Origin: Shinella zoogloeoides
GTDB taxonomy: Bacteria > Pseudomonadota > Alphaproteobacteria > Rhizobiales > Rhizobiaceae
Direction: 5' to 3'
NCBI RefSeq assembly: GCF_022682305.1
Contig: NZ_CP093528.1
Location: 3,593,501 to 3,657,500 of the forward strand
DNA length: 64,000 nucleotides
The first letter of the stretch is position 1. Every line of letters starts with the position of its first letter. The translations under genes and the position numbers were made by a program. The notes beneath the pieces are model-generated. The model searched no databases, was not told the DNA's origin, and was given only the letters and a program-made list of their open reading frames with translations. Positions 56,647-64,000 of this stretch are shown here, in pieces.

Positions 56647-57121
56647 GATCGCTGCCTCGTATGTCGAGAACGAGAGTGGCGCATCTCTAGCTCGTCCCGA
56701 GCTGTTCAGGCTGCTTGCCGACTGTCACCCCGGAGATGTCCTTCTCGTGGAACAGGTCGACCGTCTCAGCCGTCTCAATGCTGCCGACTGGGAACGACTG
56801 AAGGGAGAGATAACTGCGCGTCGGGTGAAGGTGGTGGCCCTAGACCTGCCGACCTCTTGGATGATGGCCACCGCTGACAAGGACGACATTCAAAGCCGCA
56901 TGCTCGATGCAATTAATGGGATGATGCTCGACATGCTCGCGGCCATCGCCCGCAAGGACTATGAGGATCGCAGGAGACGGCAAGCACAGGGCATCGCCAA
57001 GGCAAAGTCTGAAGGAATCTATAGAGGGCGCCCGGAAGACATCGATCGCAATGAAGCAATCATGCAGATGCTTGCCAACAGGTGAACCGCGCCGAGTTTA
57101 CCGGAGACCGTTTGGTTTAAG

Positions 57122-58027
57122 TTATGCGGCCATGGCTGGCGCGTCCAGCATGGCATGGTATCGTTCTTCTGCCTCGGCTGGCGGTATGTTGCCGATGGGC
57201 TCCAGAAGGCGTCGGTTGTTGAACCAGTCCACCCATTCGAGTGTGGCGAACTCCACGGCTTCGAAGTTGCGCCATGGTCCCCGGCGATGGATGACCTCGG
57301 CTTTGTAAAGGCCGTTGATCGTTTCGGCGAGAGCGTTGTCATAGGAATCACCGACGCTCCCGACAGACGGCTCGATGCCCGCCTCCGCCAGCCGCTCAGA
57401 ATAGCGAATCGACACGTATTGCGAGCCGCGGTCGGAATGATGAACCAGCCCGCCCCGTTTGACGGGCCGCCGATCATGAAGTGCCTGCTCCAGAGCATCG
57501 AGGACAAAGCCCGCATGGGCAGTCCGGCTTGCCCGCCAACCGACGATACGTCGGGCAAAGGCATCGATCACGAAGGCCACGTAAACGAAGCCCTGCCAGG
57601 TCGCGACATAGGTGAAATCGGATAACCACAGCATGTTCGGCGCGGGAGCCTTGAAGTGGCGATTGACGCGGTCGAGCGGACACGGGGCAGACTTGTCCGA
57701 TACAGTGGTTTTGATCGGCTTGCCACGAATGATGCCTTGAAGACCCATCATTCTCATGAGCCTTGCGACGGTGCAGCGAGCGATATCGAAGCCTTCTCGC
57801 TGCAACTGTCGCCACACTTTCCGCACGCCATAGACCTGGAAGTTCTCGTTGAACACCCGGCGTATCTCGACTTTCATAGCCATATCGCGCCGGGCGCGGG
57901 CCGATAGGCGACCCACGTCCGTGCGCTTGGCGACGACTTCATAATAGGTGGACGGGGCAATCGGCAGCAGCCTGCAGATCGGCTCGACCCCGAGCACCGA
58001 GCGGTGTTCGTCGATGAAGGAAATCAT
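57122..58027 (-). CDS. IS3-family transposase OrfB
   Basis: 301 aa. N-terminal [14 protein letters not shown] and [20 protein letters not shown], then the integrase core with [36 protein letters not shown] and [15 protein letters not shown] (DDE residues). The start overlaps orfA by 4 nt. Expression of the OrfAB fusion probably uses frameshifting, as in other IS3 members. Confidence 0.95.
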   Translation of the reverse strand: MISFIDEHRSVLGVEPICRLLPIAPSTYYEVVAKRTDVGRLSARARRDMAMKVEIRRVFNENFQVYGVRKVWRQLQREGFDIARCTVARLMRMMGLQGIIRGKPIKTTVSDKSAPCPLDRVNRHFKAPAPNMLWLSDFTYVATWQGFVYVAFVIDAFARRIVGWRASRTAHAGFVLDALEQALHDRRPVKRGGLVHHSDRGSQYVSIRYSERLAEAGIEPSVGSVGDSYDNALAETINGLYKAEVIHRRGPWRNFEAVEFATLEWVDWFNNRRLLEPIGNIPPAEAEERYHAMLDAPAMAA

Positions 58028-58353
58028 CGCTTCATTGGGCGGTCGAGCTCCGCCATCGCAAAATACGCAGAGGCTTTGCGCAAAATCTCGTTGGCCTGAC
58101 GAAGCTCGCGGTTCTCCCGCTCCAGAGCCTTCATCTTCTCGGCGACGTCACTCGGCAGGCCAGCTCGCTTGCCGCTGTCCACCTCAGCCTTCTTCACCCA
58201 TTCATTGAGCGTATGCGCCGAGCAGCCGATCTTGGCAGCTATGGAAGACACGGCCGCCCACCGCGAAGGATGCTCTGCTTCATGCTCGACAACCATTCGA
58301 ACGGCGCGGGCGCGCACTTCGGGAGAAAACTTGTTCGTCGTCTTGCTTGTCAT
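58024..58353 (-). CDS. IS3-family transposase OrfA (HTH)
   Basis: 109 aa. Helix-turn-helix ([35 protein letters not shown]) followed by a leucine zipper ([21 protein letters not shown]). It binds the element's ends. Confidence 0.95.
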   Translation of the reverse strand: MTSKTTNKFSPEVRARAVRMVVEHEAEHPSRWAAVSSIAAKIGCSAHTLNEWVKKAEVDSGKRAGLPSDVAEKMKALERENRELRQANEILRKASAYFAMAELDRPMKR

Positions 58354-58543
58354 AGACCCTACTTCTCACAAGTTGGGGTCTCCGGCAAACCCGGTGCGGT
58401 TCAAGGCAGAGCTGGAGCAGCATTGTTAAGGCAACCGGATGTTCTCGCTCGACATTGTCACGATTGTCGAAGCGCACAGCTTCGTCGGCCTCCCCTTAGT
58501 TGGTCAGCCGGCTTTCTCACTCCCCGATAATGTCTTTTCTGAG

Positions 58544-59068
58544 CTAGCGTAGGCCGGCAGCTTCAAACTGTTCGATCACGTTAATCAGAGTGTGCGTTGC
58601 GCTGATGAAGTTGGCCTTTTGATCCCTGATTCCATAGGCCCATTTCTCACCGTGAAATAGGTTGTTACGAAGTCGATATGTGATGAAAAGCAGGGCTGTG
58701 AGCTGGTCGCTCGGAGCCATTGCCTTGCCCGTCAGCACTTCAACCGCCAGGGCCTTCGCAGCAGCTTCGCCTCCGTTTCTCCATCTTAGACCATCAAATC
58801 TCCCGTCTTGCTGCCCACCTGGAAAATACCGCTCGCTGAAGTACGTCAACGCTGGCTCAAAAGCCTTCGCCTCAATGCCGTTGTCGCTATGCTGAAGCTT
58901 GTCAACGGCCGCCCTTATGGTAGTCAGGTTAGCGTTTCGGTTGCAGATCACATTCTCGAAGTAGGTCCAAACGAGCGAGAACTGTTCGATCGCTTGGACC
59001 TCGCTTGGGTCTAGGTTGTCATAGCCACGGGCGCGTGAAACGAGCCACTTACTGACATTGATGTTCAT
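58544..59068 (-). CDS. HEPN-like protein next to type I restriction genes
   Basis: 174 aa from ATG 59068, strong GGAGGGTG ribosome site. All-helical. Residues 134-139 read RNNLFH in YRLRNNLFHGEKWAYGIRDQ, a textbook Rx4H HEPN motif with the following HGxK. It lies 41 bp downstream of hsdR and is probably cotranscribed. HEPN ribonucleases often ride with type I restriction loci as back-up toxins. Activity here is inferred. Confidence 0.7.
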   Translation of the reverse strand: MNINVSKWLVSRARGYDNLDPSEVQAIEQFSLVWTYFENVICNRNANLTTIRAAVDKLQHSDNGIEAKAFEPALTYFSERYFPGGQQDGRFDGLRWRNGGEAAAKALAVEVLTGKAMAPSDQLTALLFITYRLRNNLFHGEKWAYGIRDQKANFISATHTLINVIEQFEAAGLR

Positions 59069-59109
59069 TTCACCCTCCTCCAATCATTTACCGTTGCACT
59101 ATCGGATCA

Positions 59110-62100
59110 TCAGTGCGGCCCAGCCACCTCCCTCAACAACAGCTCCGCCTGTGCCAGCACGGTCTGAACCGCCTCCTGCTCCAGATCGGGTGGATAGCCG
59201 AACTTCTTGAGGACGCGCTTGACCAGCACCCGCATCTTGGCTCGAGCGCTTGACTTGTGATGCCAGTCGACCGTCGCTGAGTTGCGCATCTGCTGGACAA
59301 GCTCATGGGCGATCACGCGAAGCTGCTCACTGCCCATGGCCTCAACGGCGCTGTCATTGGCTGCGAGCGCGTCATAGAAAGCGATCTCCTCCGGCGAAAG
59401 TCCCAGTTCTTCCCCGCGCGCAACTGCAACCTGCATCTCCTTAGCAAGCGCGATTAGCTCCTGGATCATCTCGACCGTGGAGATCGCGTTGGCGTGGTAA
59501 CGTGCCACCGCATCTTCCAGTCGCTTGGAGAAGGCTTTCGACTGAACGACGTTGGATTGCGAGCGGCTTCTGATTTCGCCATTCAGCAGCTTCTTCAGAG
59601 CTTCAAGCGCAAGGTTCTTCTTCTCCATGCGCTGAACATCAGCAAGGAACTCGTCCGAAAGAACCGAGATGTCGGGAGACTGCAGTCCGGCAGCTTTCAG
59701 AATATCGACGATCTCGGCGTTGGCGACGGCCTGATTAAGGAGCTGCTCGACAGCGAGCGACTTGGCCTTGTCCGACATCTTGCCGGTTGCGGTGGTCTTC
59801 ACCAGCGCGGCACGCACCGCCTGGAAGAAGCCAACCTCGTCGCGAATTTCCGCCGCTGCATCGCTTGCTGATGCCAGCGCATAAGCCTTGCTCAGCTCAA
59901 GCACAGAATCTTGGTAGCGGCGGTGCGCCTTTTTCTTCGCCTCGATACCCTCAACCTTCGCGGCCTCCCTCTCCTGCCCCTTCAGTATCCAGTCGATTCC
60001 ATCAGCCAACGCCTTCAAACGCTGCTGTGGTGTGCCCGACATTCCGAGGCTGTAGTCATGGGCGTTGAACATAGCGCGCACGATCTCGTACTTCTCCAGA
60101 AGCACGGCCACGGCTGCCTCCTCGTCGATGCCGGTTTTGTCACGGTCGGACTGCGAGTACTGTGCCAACGCCTTCTTCAAGTTCTGGGCGATGCCGATGT
60201 AGTCGACGATTAACCCACCCGGCTTGTCCTTGAAGACGCGATTAACGCGAGCGATTGCCTGCATCAGGCCGTGGCCGTGCATCGGCTTGTCGATGTACAT
60301 TGTGTGCATGCATGGCGCATCGAAGCCGGTGAGCCACATGTCACGCACTATCACCAGCTTAAGCGGATCGTCGAGCTTTCGGGCTCGCTTGGCGAGATCG
60401 TCGCGCCGCCTTTTGTTGCCGATATGCGGCTGCCATTCGAGGGGGTCTGGCGCCGAACCGGTCATGACGATCTTGATCGCACCCTTGTCGTCATCGTCCG
60501 AATGCCATTCGGGCCGAAGTGCCACGATCTCGTTGTAGAGGTCGACGCATATGCGGCGGCTCATGCAAACCGCCATCGCCTTGCCAGGCAGGCCTTCAAC
60601 GCGCTTTTCGAGGTGTACGACAAGATCGGCAGCGATCTGGGTGAGGCGCTTCTTCGAGCCCACCAACCGCTCGACGGTCGTCCACTTGGCCTTCTGCTTC
60701 TCCTGCTCACTCAGCGTGTCGTCTTCGAGCATAGCCTCGATCTCAGCATCGATCTTCGGCTTCTCGTCCTCGTTCAACTCGATGCGGGCCAAGCGGCTCT
60801 CGTAATAGATCGGGACCGTCGCCTTGTCCTCGACCGCCCTGCTGATGTCGTAGATGTCGATGTACTCGCCGAAGATCGCGGGCGTGTTGACGTCGTCCCC
60901 CTCGATTGGGGTCCCGGTGAAGCCAATGAAGGAGGCCTTAGGCAGCGCCTCGCGGATATAGTGAGCGTACCCGTAGCGCCGCTTGCCGGTTTCCTTGTCC
61001 AGCTTGGAGTCGAACCCATATTGGCTACGGTGAGCCTCGTCCGCCATGACGATGACATTGCGGCGATCCGTCAGCATCGGGAAGCGTTCCTCGCCCGCTT
61101 CAGGCGTGAATTTCTGCACCGTGGTGAAAATCACCCCACCCGATGCCCGGTTCAAAAGCCGCCGCAAATCATCCCGGCCGTTGGCCTGTTCGGGCGTCTG
61201 ACGGATCAAATCCTTGCAAAGACTGAAGGTGCCGAAGAGCTGATCATCGAGGTCGTTGCGATCTGTAAGCACGATCAGCGTGGGATTTTCCAGCTCACGC
61301 GATCGGACAATCAAGCCGCCCAGGAATGCCATCAAGAAGCTCTTGCCTGAACCCTGAGTGTGCCAGATCACACCTATCTTGCGGTTACCGTCCGGCTTTA
61401 CCGCCTCGATCGCGCTGGTAATCGCCTTGCGGGCGCCGTGGAACTGGTGGTAGCCGCCGATGATCTTGAAGGCTCCGGCTCCCTGATCCCCGAACACGAT
61501 GAAGTCGCGGATGAGGGCCAGGAACCGTTCCTTGTCGAAGACACCCCGTAGCAGCGTGTCCATTTCATAGGGACCGTGCGGCGTGAAATCGCCGTCTGCC
61601 CCGGTCACCGAGCGCCAGGGCATGAAGCGCTCCTCGTCCGCTGTCAGCGAGCCGATGCGGGCCAACATGCCGTCAGAGGCAATCATCACGGCATTGGTGC
61701 GAAAGAGCGATGGTATCTGGGCCTTGTAAGTTTGGAGCTGCTGGAAGGCGTGGTCGATCGTCGCCGCCTCGCTGCCTGCATTCTTCAGCTCGATGATGCC
61801 GAGCGGCAAGCCGTTGACGAAGACCATAACATCGGGGCGTCTGGTGTATTTGCCCTCGGCCACGGTGAATTGGTTGGTCACCCAGAAGTCGTTAGCCTCC
61901 GGGTGATCAAAGTCGATCAGCCACAGCTTGTCACCCTTCACCTGACCATCGCCAATACCGAATTCGACATCGACGCCCTCGGTGATCAGACGGTGGATGC
62001 GGCGGTTTTCCTCCACCAGAGACGGCGTTTCGCTTATGGAAAGCTGGCGGATCGCCTGATCGCGGGCGTCCGGCGGAATGTTCGGGTTCAAGCGCTCAAC

Positions 62101-62307
62101 GGCAGCGGCCAGCACCTGCAATAGCAGCACATCGCCATAAGCCAGACGGGCGGGAGCAGAGCCATCGGGGGAGATGACCTGCGAGGGCTGATAGAGGTAG
62201 CCAAGGTCTTTGAAGGTTGCGAGAACAGCCTCCTCGACAAGACCTTCGGAGAAGCCGGCGCTTGCGCCTTTCGCCTCGGCCTGGCTGTAGAAAACATCAT
62301 CCGTCAT
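59110..62307 (-). CDS. hsdR: Type I restriction enzyme, HsdR subunit
   Basis: 1065 aa from ATG 62307. N-terminal PD-(D/E)xK nuclease ([23 protein letters not shown]), helicase motif [21 protein letters not shown] box [14 protein letters not shown], motif [16 protein letters not shown] and motif [10 protein letters not shown], followed by the C-terminal HsdM/HsdS-docking helices. Full length. The start overlaps the upstream 177-aa gene. Without HsdM and HsdS it cannot cut specifically. Confidence 0.97.
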   Translation of the reverse strand: MTDDVFYSQAEAKGASAGFSEGLVEEAVLATFKDLGYLYQPSQVISPDGSAPARLAYGDVLLLQVLAAAVERLNPNIPPDARDQAIRQLSISETPSLVEENRRIHRLITEGVDVEFGIGDGQVKGDKLWLIDFDHPEANDFWVTNQFTVAEGKYTRRPDVMVFVNGLPLGIIELKNAGSEAATIDHAFQQLQTYKAQIPSLFRTNAVMIASDGMLARIGSLTADEERFMPWRSVTGADGDFTPHGPYEMDTLLRGVFDKERFLALIRDFIVFGDQGAGAFKIIGGYHQFHGARKAITSAIEAVKPDGNRKIGVIWHTQGSGKSFLMAFLGGLIVRSRELENPTLIVLTDRNDLDDQLFGTFSLCKDLIRQTPEQANGRDDLRRLLNRASGGVIFTTVQKFTPEAGEERFPMLTDRRNVIVMADEAHRSQYGFDSKLDKETGKRRYGYAHYIREALPKASFIGFTGTPIEGDDVNTPAIFGEYIDIYDISRAVEDKATVPIYYESRLARIELNEDEKPKIDAEIEAMLEDDTLSEQEKQKAKWTTVERLVGSKKRLTQIAADLVVHLEKRVEGLPGKAMAVCMSRRICVDLYNEIVALRPEWHSDDDDKGAIKIVMTGSAPDPLEWQPHIGNKRRRDDLAKRARKLDDPLKLVIVRDMWLTGFDAPCMHTMYIDKPMHGHGLMQAIARVNRVFKDKPGGLIVDYIGIAQNLKKALAQYSQSDRDKTGIDEEAAVAVLLEKYEIVRAMFNAHDYSLGMSGTPQQRLKALADGIDWILKGQEREAAKVEGIEAKKKAHRRYQDSVLELSKAYALASASDAAAEIRDEVGFFQAVRAALVKTTATGKMSDKAKSLAVEQLLNQAVANAEIVDILKAAGLQSPDISVLSDEFLADVQRMEKKNLALEALKKLLNGEIRSRSQSNVVQSKAFSKRLEDAVARYHANAISTVEMIQELIALAKEMQVAVARGEELGLSPEEIAFYDALAANDSAVEAMGSEQLRVIAHELVQQMRNSATVDWHHKSSARAKMRVLVKRVLKKFGYPPDLEQEAVQTVLAQAELLLREVAGPH

Positions 62308-62837
62308 GACCACCCCCCAAAGCGCTCAAGGCCTCTTCCTGAAGCGAGCTCCGCCAGGGCAGAACGAAATTCCTCGCATACGTCAGCCCGGCTGCGCGTC
62401 GCAGTCTTCAGATCTTCTACGTTCGGCAGGGATGCGAGCCAGACGACTTCGAATTCACCCGGCGTCAGACGCTCCACTTCGGCTCGCAGCAGACCCTCCA
62501 GGACATCACCCCATACGTCTCCCCCAAAGTATGGGCCGCAATTCTGCTCATGACGAAACTCATCCCAGAGACTTCGGTGATGGTAGCTATCTCCATAGCA
62601 ACCGGACGCCGAGACGCGCTGAAGTCGATAAGCCAATCGCCTTGCGGCTCGCTGCTTGATCTCCTCCGCTAGCCGGAACACAGCCGACTGGGCTGCCTCA
62701 GGCAGGTCATAGCCTCCCGTAGTGCCTTCAGGCACTTTCATCGTAAAGTCTTCATTGAGCGTATTCTCTGCGGCAACAGACAACGCGCCCTCAGCTTCGG
62801 ACATTCGGCGATCAATGTGCACGGCAAATACCCCCAT
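62304..62837 (-). CDS. Hypothetical protein in the type I restriction operon
   Basis: 177 aa; ATG 62837 has no clear ribosome site, and starts at 62804 or 62741 are possible. Contains [25 protein letters not shown] and [26 protein letters not shown]. Coupled to hsdR by ATGA. Unknown family. It may be an accessory or control protein of the restriction locus. Confidence 0.6.
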   Translation of the reverse strand: MGVFAVHIDRRMSEAEGALSVAAENTLNEDFTMKVPEGTTGGYDLPEAAQSAVFRLAEEIKQRAARRLAYRLQRVSASGCYGDSYHHRSLWDEFRHEQNCGPYFGGDVWGDVLEGLLRAEVERLTPGEFEVVWLASLPNVEDLKTATRSRADVCEEFRSALAELASGRGLERFGGWS

Positions 62838-62856
62838 ATCGGTGCAATTCAGGCGC

Positions 62857-63264
62857 TCAGGTCACCGTGCGTCCGGTCACCACATCGAGAATTCGATCAA
62901 GCTCGCCGATCGTCTTCGGCACAAAGCGCCAGGCATCTCCCCGATGCAGTTTGTCCATCACCTTCAACCCAGAATGTCTCCCGTACTGGATCTTGCCGTT
63001 TTTGTCCGGCTGGTAGGTCTCGCTGCCGTGACGGAATTCGCCGCCCAGCGATGCACCCGTCATACGGTCGATTGCGCCTGTTTCGCACCAGAGCTGGAGA
63101 TGCGTTCCCTTTACGATGATCATGATCTCGATACTCTGCTCGCCCGCTCGCGTCAGAACGTAGCGCCGCGCCTGGACATTCTGATGCCCCTTGCGATGAA
63201 CCACCGCCTCGCGATCCAGCCAGTCAACCGCGTGGTCTTTGATCAGGTCACTTTCAGTGCTCAC
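62857..63264 (-). CDS. Hypothetical protein in the type I restriction operon
   Basis: 135 aa, GTG 63264, overlapping the hsdS stop (GTGA). It contains HKGHQNVQARRYVLTRAGEQSIEIMIIVKGTHLQLWCETGAIDRM and GRHSGLKVMDKLHRGDAWRFV. Beta-rich. Not recognised; position suggests a helper or immunity gene of the restriction locus. Confidence 0.6.
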   Translation of the reverse strand: MSTESDLIKDHAVDWLDREAVVHRKGHQNVQARRYVLTRAGEQSIEIMIIVKGTHLQLWCETGAIDRMTGASLGGEFRHGSETYQPDKNGKIQYGRHSGLKVMDKLHRGDAWRFVPKTIGELDRILDVVTGRTVT

Positions 63265-63660
63265 TGCACCCCCTCCACCAAGTCTTCGGCTTCAGACAGG
63301 CGGATTTCGCCTGACATCAACCTGGGGAGGAGGAGATCGCGTGTAGCGGCGAGGGTCATGCTTTCATTGCGATACCTGGCCTCGATCATTGGTCCAGAAA
63401 GCGATGCAAAGTGTTCCATCAACTTTTCACCGGGGAACACGACCTTTTCTGCTTCGAGAAAATGCGTCGTCTGGAAATTCGAAATCCCTGTGCTCTGGTT
63501 TTGGTACTCCCAGGTCCCGCCTTCAGAGTACAAATTCCGGAGATGTTCGAATGCCAGAACCGCAGAGTCGTGGCTGATCGCCCGAAATCGGCGACAAAAA
63601 CTCGCGCACACGACATCGCTATTGAAACGGTCGAGTACCGACTGGGTTATGAAGATTGAG
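63261..63660 (-). pseudogene. hsdS: HsdS specificity subunit, 5'-truncated by IS256 copy C
   Basis: The frame is open from the IS border at 63660 to the stop at 63261. The C-terminal target-recognition part (GTWEYQNQSTGISNFQTTHFL, VVFPGEKLMEHFASLSGPMI) ends with the conserved dimer helix MTLAATRDLLLPRLMSGEIRL. About two thirds of the gene, and hsdM if it stood upstream, have been displaced. The restriction system is therefore disabled or dependent on another locus. Confidence 0.88.
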
Positions 63661-64000
63661 GATCGTGTCCCGCAGCGTGGTGTAGCTTCGGCGCTCGCCG
63701 TGCCTTCCGGACAGAGCCGGGAACGTGTCAGCTTGCCGCTGGCAGGCTGATGAGCGGATCATCGCTCATTGTGGCGATGGTCTCAAGGGTCATGTATCGG
63801 GACCGCTGGACGGCCCATTCGTCGTTCTGTTCAAGCAGCAGTGCGCCGACGAGGCGGACGATGGCGCCATCGTTGGGGAAGATGCCGACGACCTCGGTGC
63901 GCCGCTTGATCTCGCCATTGAGGCGCTCGATGGGATTGGTGCTGTGAAGCTTGGTCCAGTGCTGCCTGGGAAAGGTCATATAGGCGAGCACGTCTTCTTC
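63661..64000 (-). mobile_element. IS256-family element, copy C (partial at window edge)
   Basis: Begins with GATCGTGTCCCGCAGCGTGG, identical to the right end of copies A and B, and continues as the 3' part of the transposase (63728 onward) in the minus direction to the window edge. Same orientation as copy B. Confidence 0.95.
63728..64000 (-). CDS. IS256-family transposase, C-terminal part (off window)
   Basis: 91 codons visible, from the window edge to the stop, including [20 protein letters not shown] and ending [12 protein letters not shown], identical to copy B in the visible part. The N-terminal part lies beyond the window. Confidence 0.93.
   Translation of the reverse strand, partial: EEDVLAYMTFPRQHWTKLHSTNPIERLNGEIKRRTEVVGIFPNDGAIVRLVGALLLEQNDEWAVQRSRYMTLETIATMSDDPLISLPAAS

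Larger units (their letters stand above)
57083..58403 (-). mobile_element. IS3-family element with 3-bp target duplication
   Basis: 1321 bp. Ends TGAACCGCGCCGAGTTTACC and inverted TGAACCGCACCGGGTTTGCC. Target duplication AGG at 57080-57082 and 58404-58406. Inserted in the resolvase gene close to its HTH region. orfA and orfB are intact. Confidence 0.95.
55122..58499 (+). pseudogene. Serine resolvase gene broken by two insertion sequences
   Basis: Three pieces, 55122-55227, 56655-57082 and 58407-58499, rejoin in frame after removal of the IS256-type and IS3-type elements and one copy each of their target duplications. Piece 1 holds the N-terminal YLRASTKSQDASRAREDL with the serine nucleophile. 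Piece 2 holds LLVEQVDRLSRLNAADWERL and the E helix. Piece 3 restores the C-terminal HTH ([20 protein letters not shown]). The original gene was a normal Pin/TnpR-type resolvase of about 200 aa. Confidence 0.93.

Noticed and set aside
1..64000. CRISPR arrays, rRNA genes or complete tRNA genes
   Set aside because: No regularly spaced direct repeats with unique spacers, no rRNA-like sequence and no full cloverleaf were found by reading. Only tRNA 3' fragments are present.

Overview
The window looks alphaproteobacterial (Rhizobiales or Sphingomonadales type). The signs are high GC with ATGA/TGATG gene overlaps, an imuA-imuB-dnaE2 mutagenesis cassette, a LexA site of the alphaproteobacterial form GTTC-N7-GTTC in front of it, and IS256/IS66/IS21/IS3 elements. 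Species cannot be set from the sequence alone. It divides into three parts: the end of an integrative element (1-28528), a polysaccharide locus (about 28.8-42.7 kb) and an IS-riddled island (about 42.7-64 kb).

Region 1 (1-28528) is an integrative (probably conjugative) element running off the left edge. It ends at the right with a tyrosine integrase, an AlpA-like small DNA-binding protein and a 53-bp tRNA-Leu 3'-end fragment (28476-28528) that should be the attachment site. Its maintenance genes read leftwards: toprim/primase-like protein, a DNA methyltransferase fused to a Strawberry-notch helicase, ArdB/KlcA and ArdC antirestriction proteins, a large ParB-like protein and several small proteins of unknown function. 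Several of these genes share repeated leaders. Cargo follows: an SRAP (YedK/HMCES) protein, a HEPN plus zinc-ribbon protein paired with a restriction-fold-like protein, a large QxK nuclease-like protein, the SOS-controlled imuA-imuB-dnaE2 operon, and a defence block. In the defence block a HigBA-type toxin-antitoxin pair, an ABC three-component system (HNH effector, middle component, DUF2326 ATPase) and an AbiJ-like protein lie head to tail with overlaps or tiny gaps.

Region 2 (about 28.8-42.7 kb) is a Wzx/Wzy-type surface polysaccharide locus. RmlA, RmlB, a fused ketoisomerase/acetyltransferase (FdtD type) and an aminotransferase (FdtB type) should make a dTDP-3-acetamido-3,6-dideoxyhexose. 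A flippase, an EpsG-type polymerase, an acetyltransferase, three glycosyltransferases and a polyprenyl-phosphate sugar transferase follow. An O-antigen-ligase-like protein and a GT25 protein are divergent from these. The middle of this locus is AT-richer than its surroundings.

Region 3 (about 42.7-64 kb) is a mobile-element graveyard. It holds a DUF1778/GNAT toxin-antitoxin pair; an IS256-family element split by a complete IS66 element with a clean 8-bp target duplication; a DUF4868-like fragment; an IS21 istA cut by a second IS66, itself cut by a second IS256 copy; and a serine resolvase gene broken twice (IS256-type and IS3-type insertions) that can be rejoined in frame across both. Last comes a type I restriction locus with an intact hsdR, a HEPN protein, two unknown genes and an hsdS whose 5' part is replaced by a third IS256 copy. 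No hsdM is visible. Two same-orientation copies of that IS256 element bracket 52191-63660.
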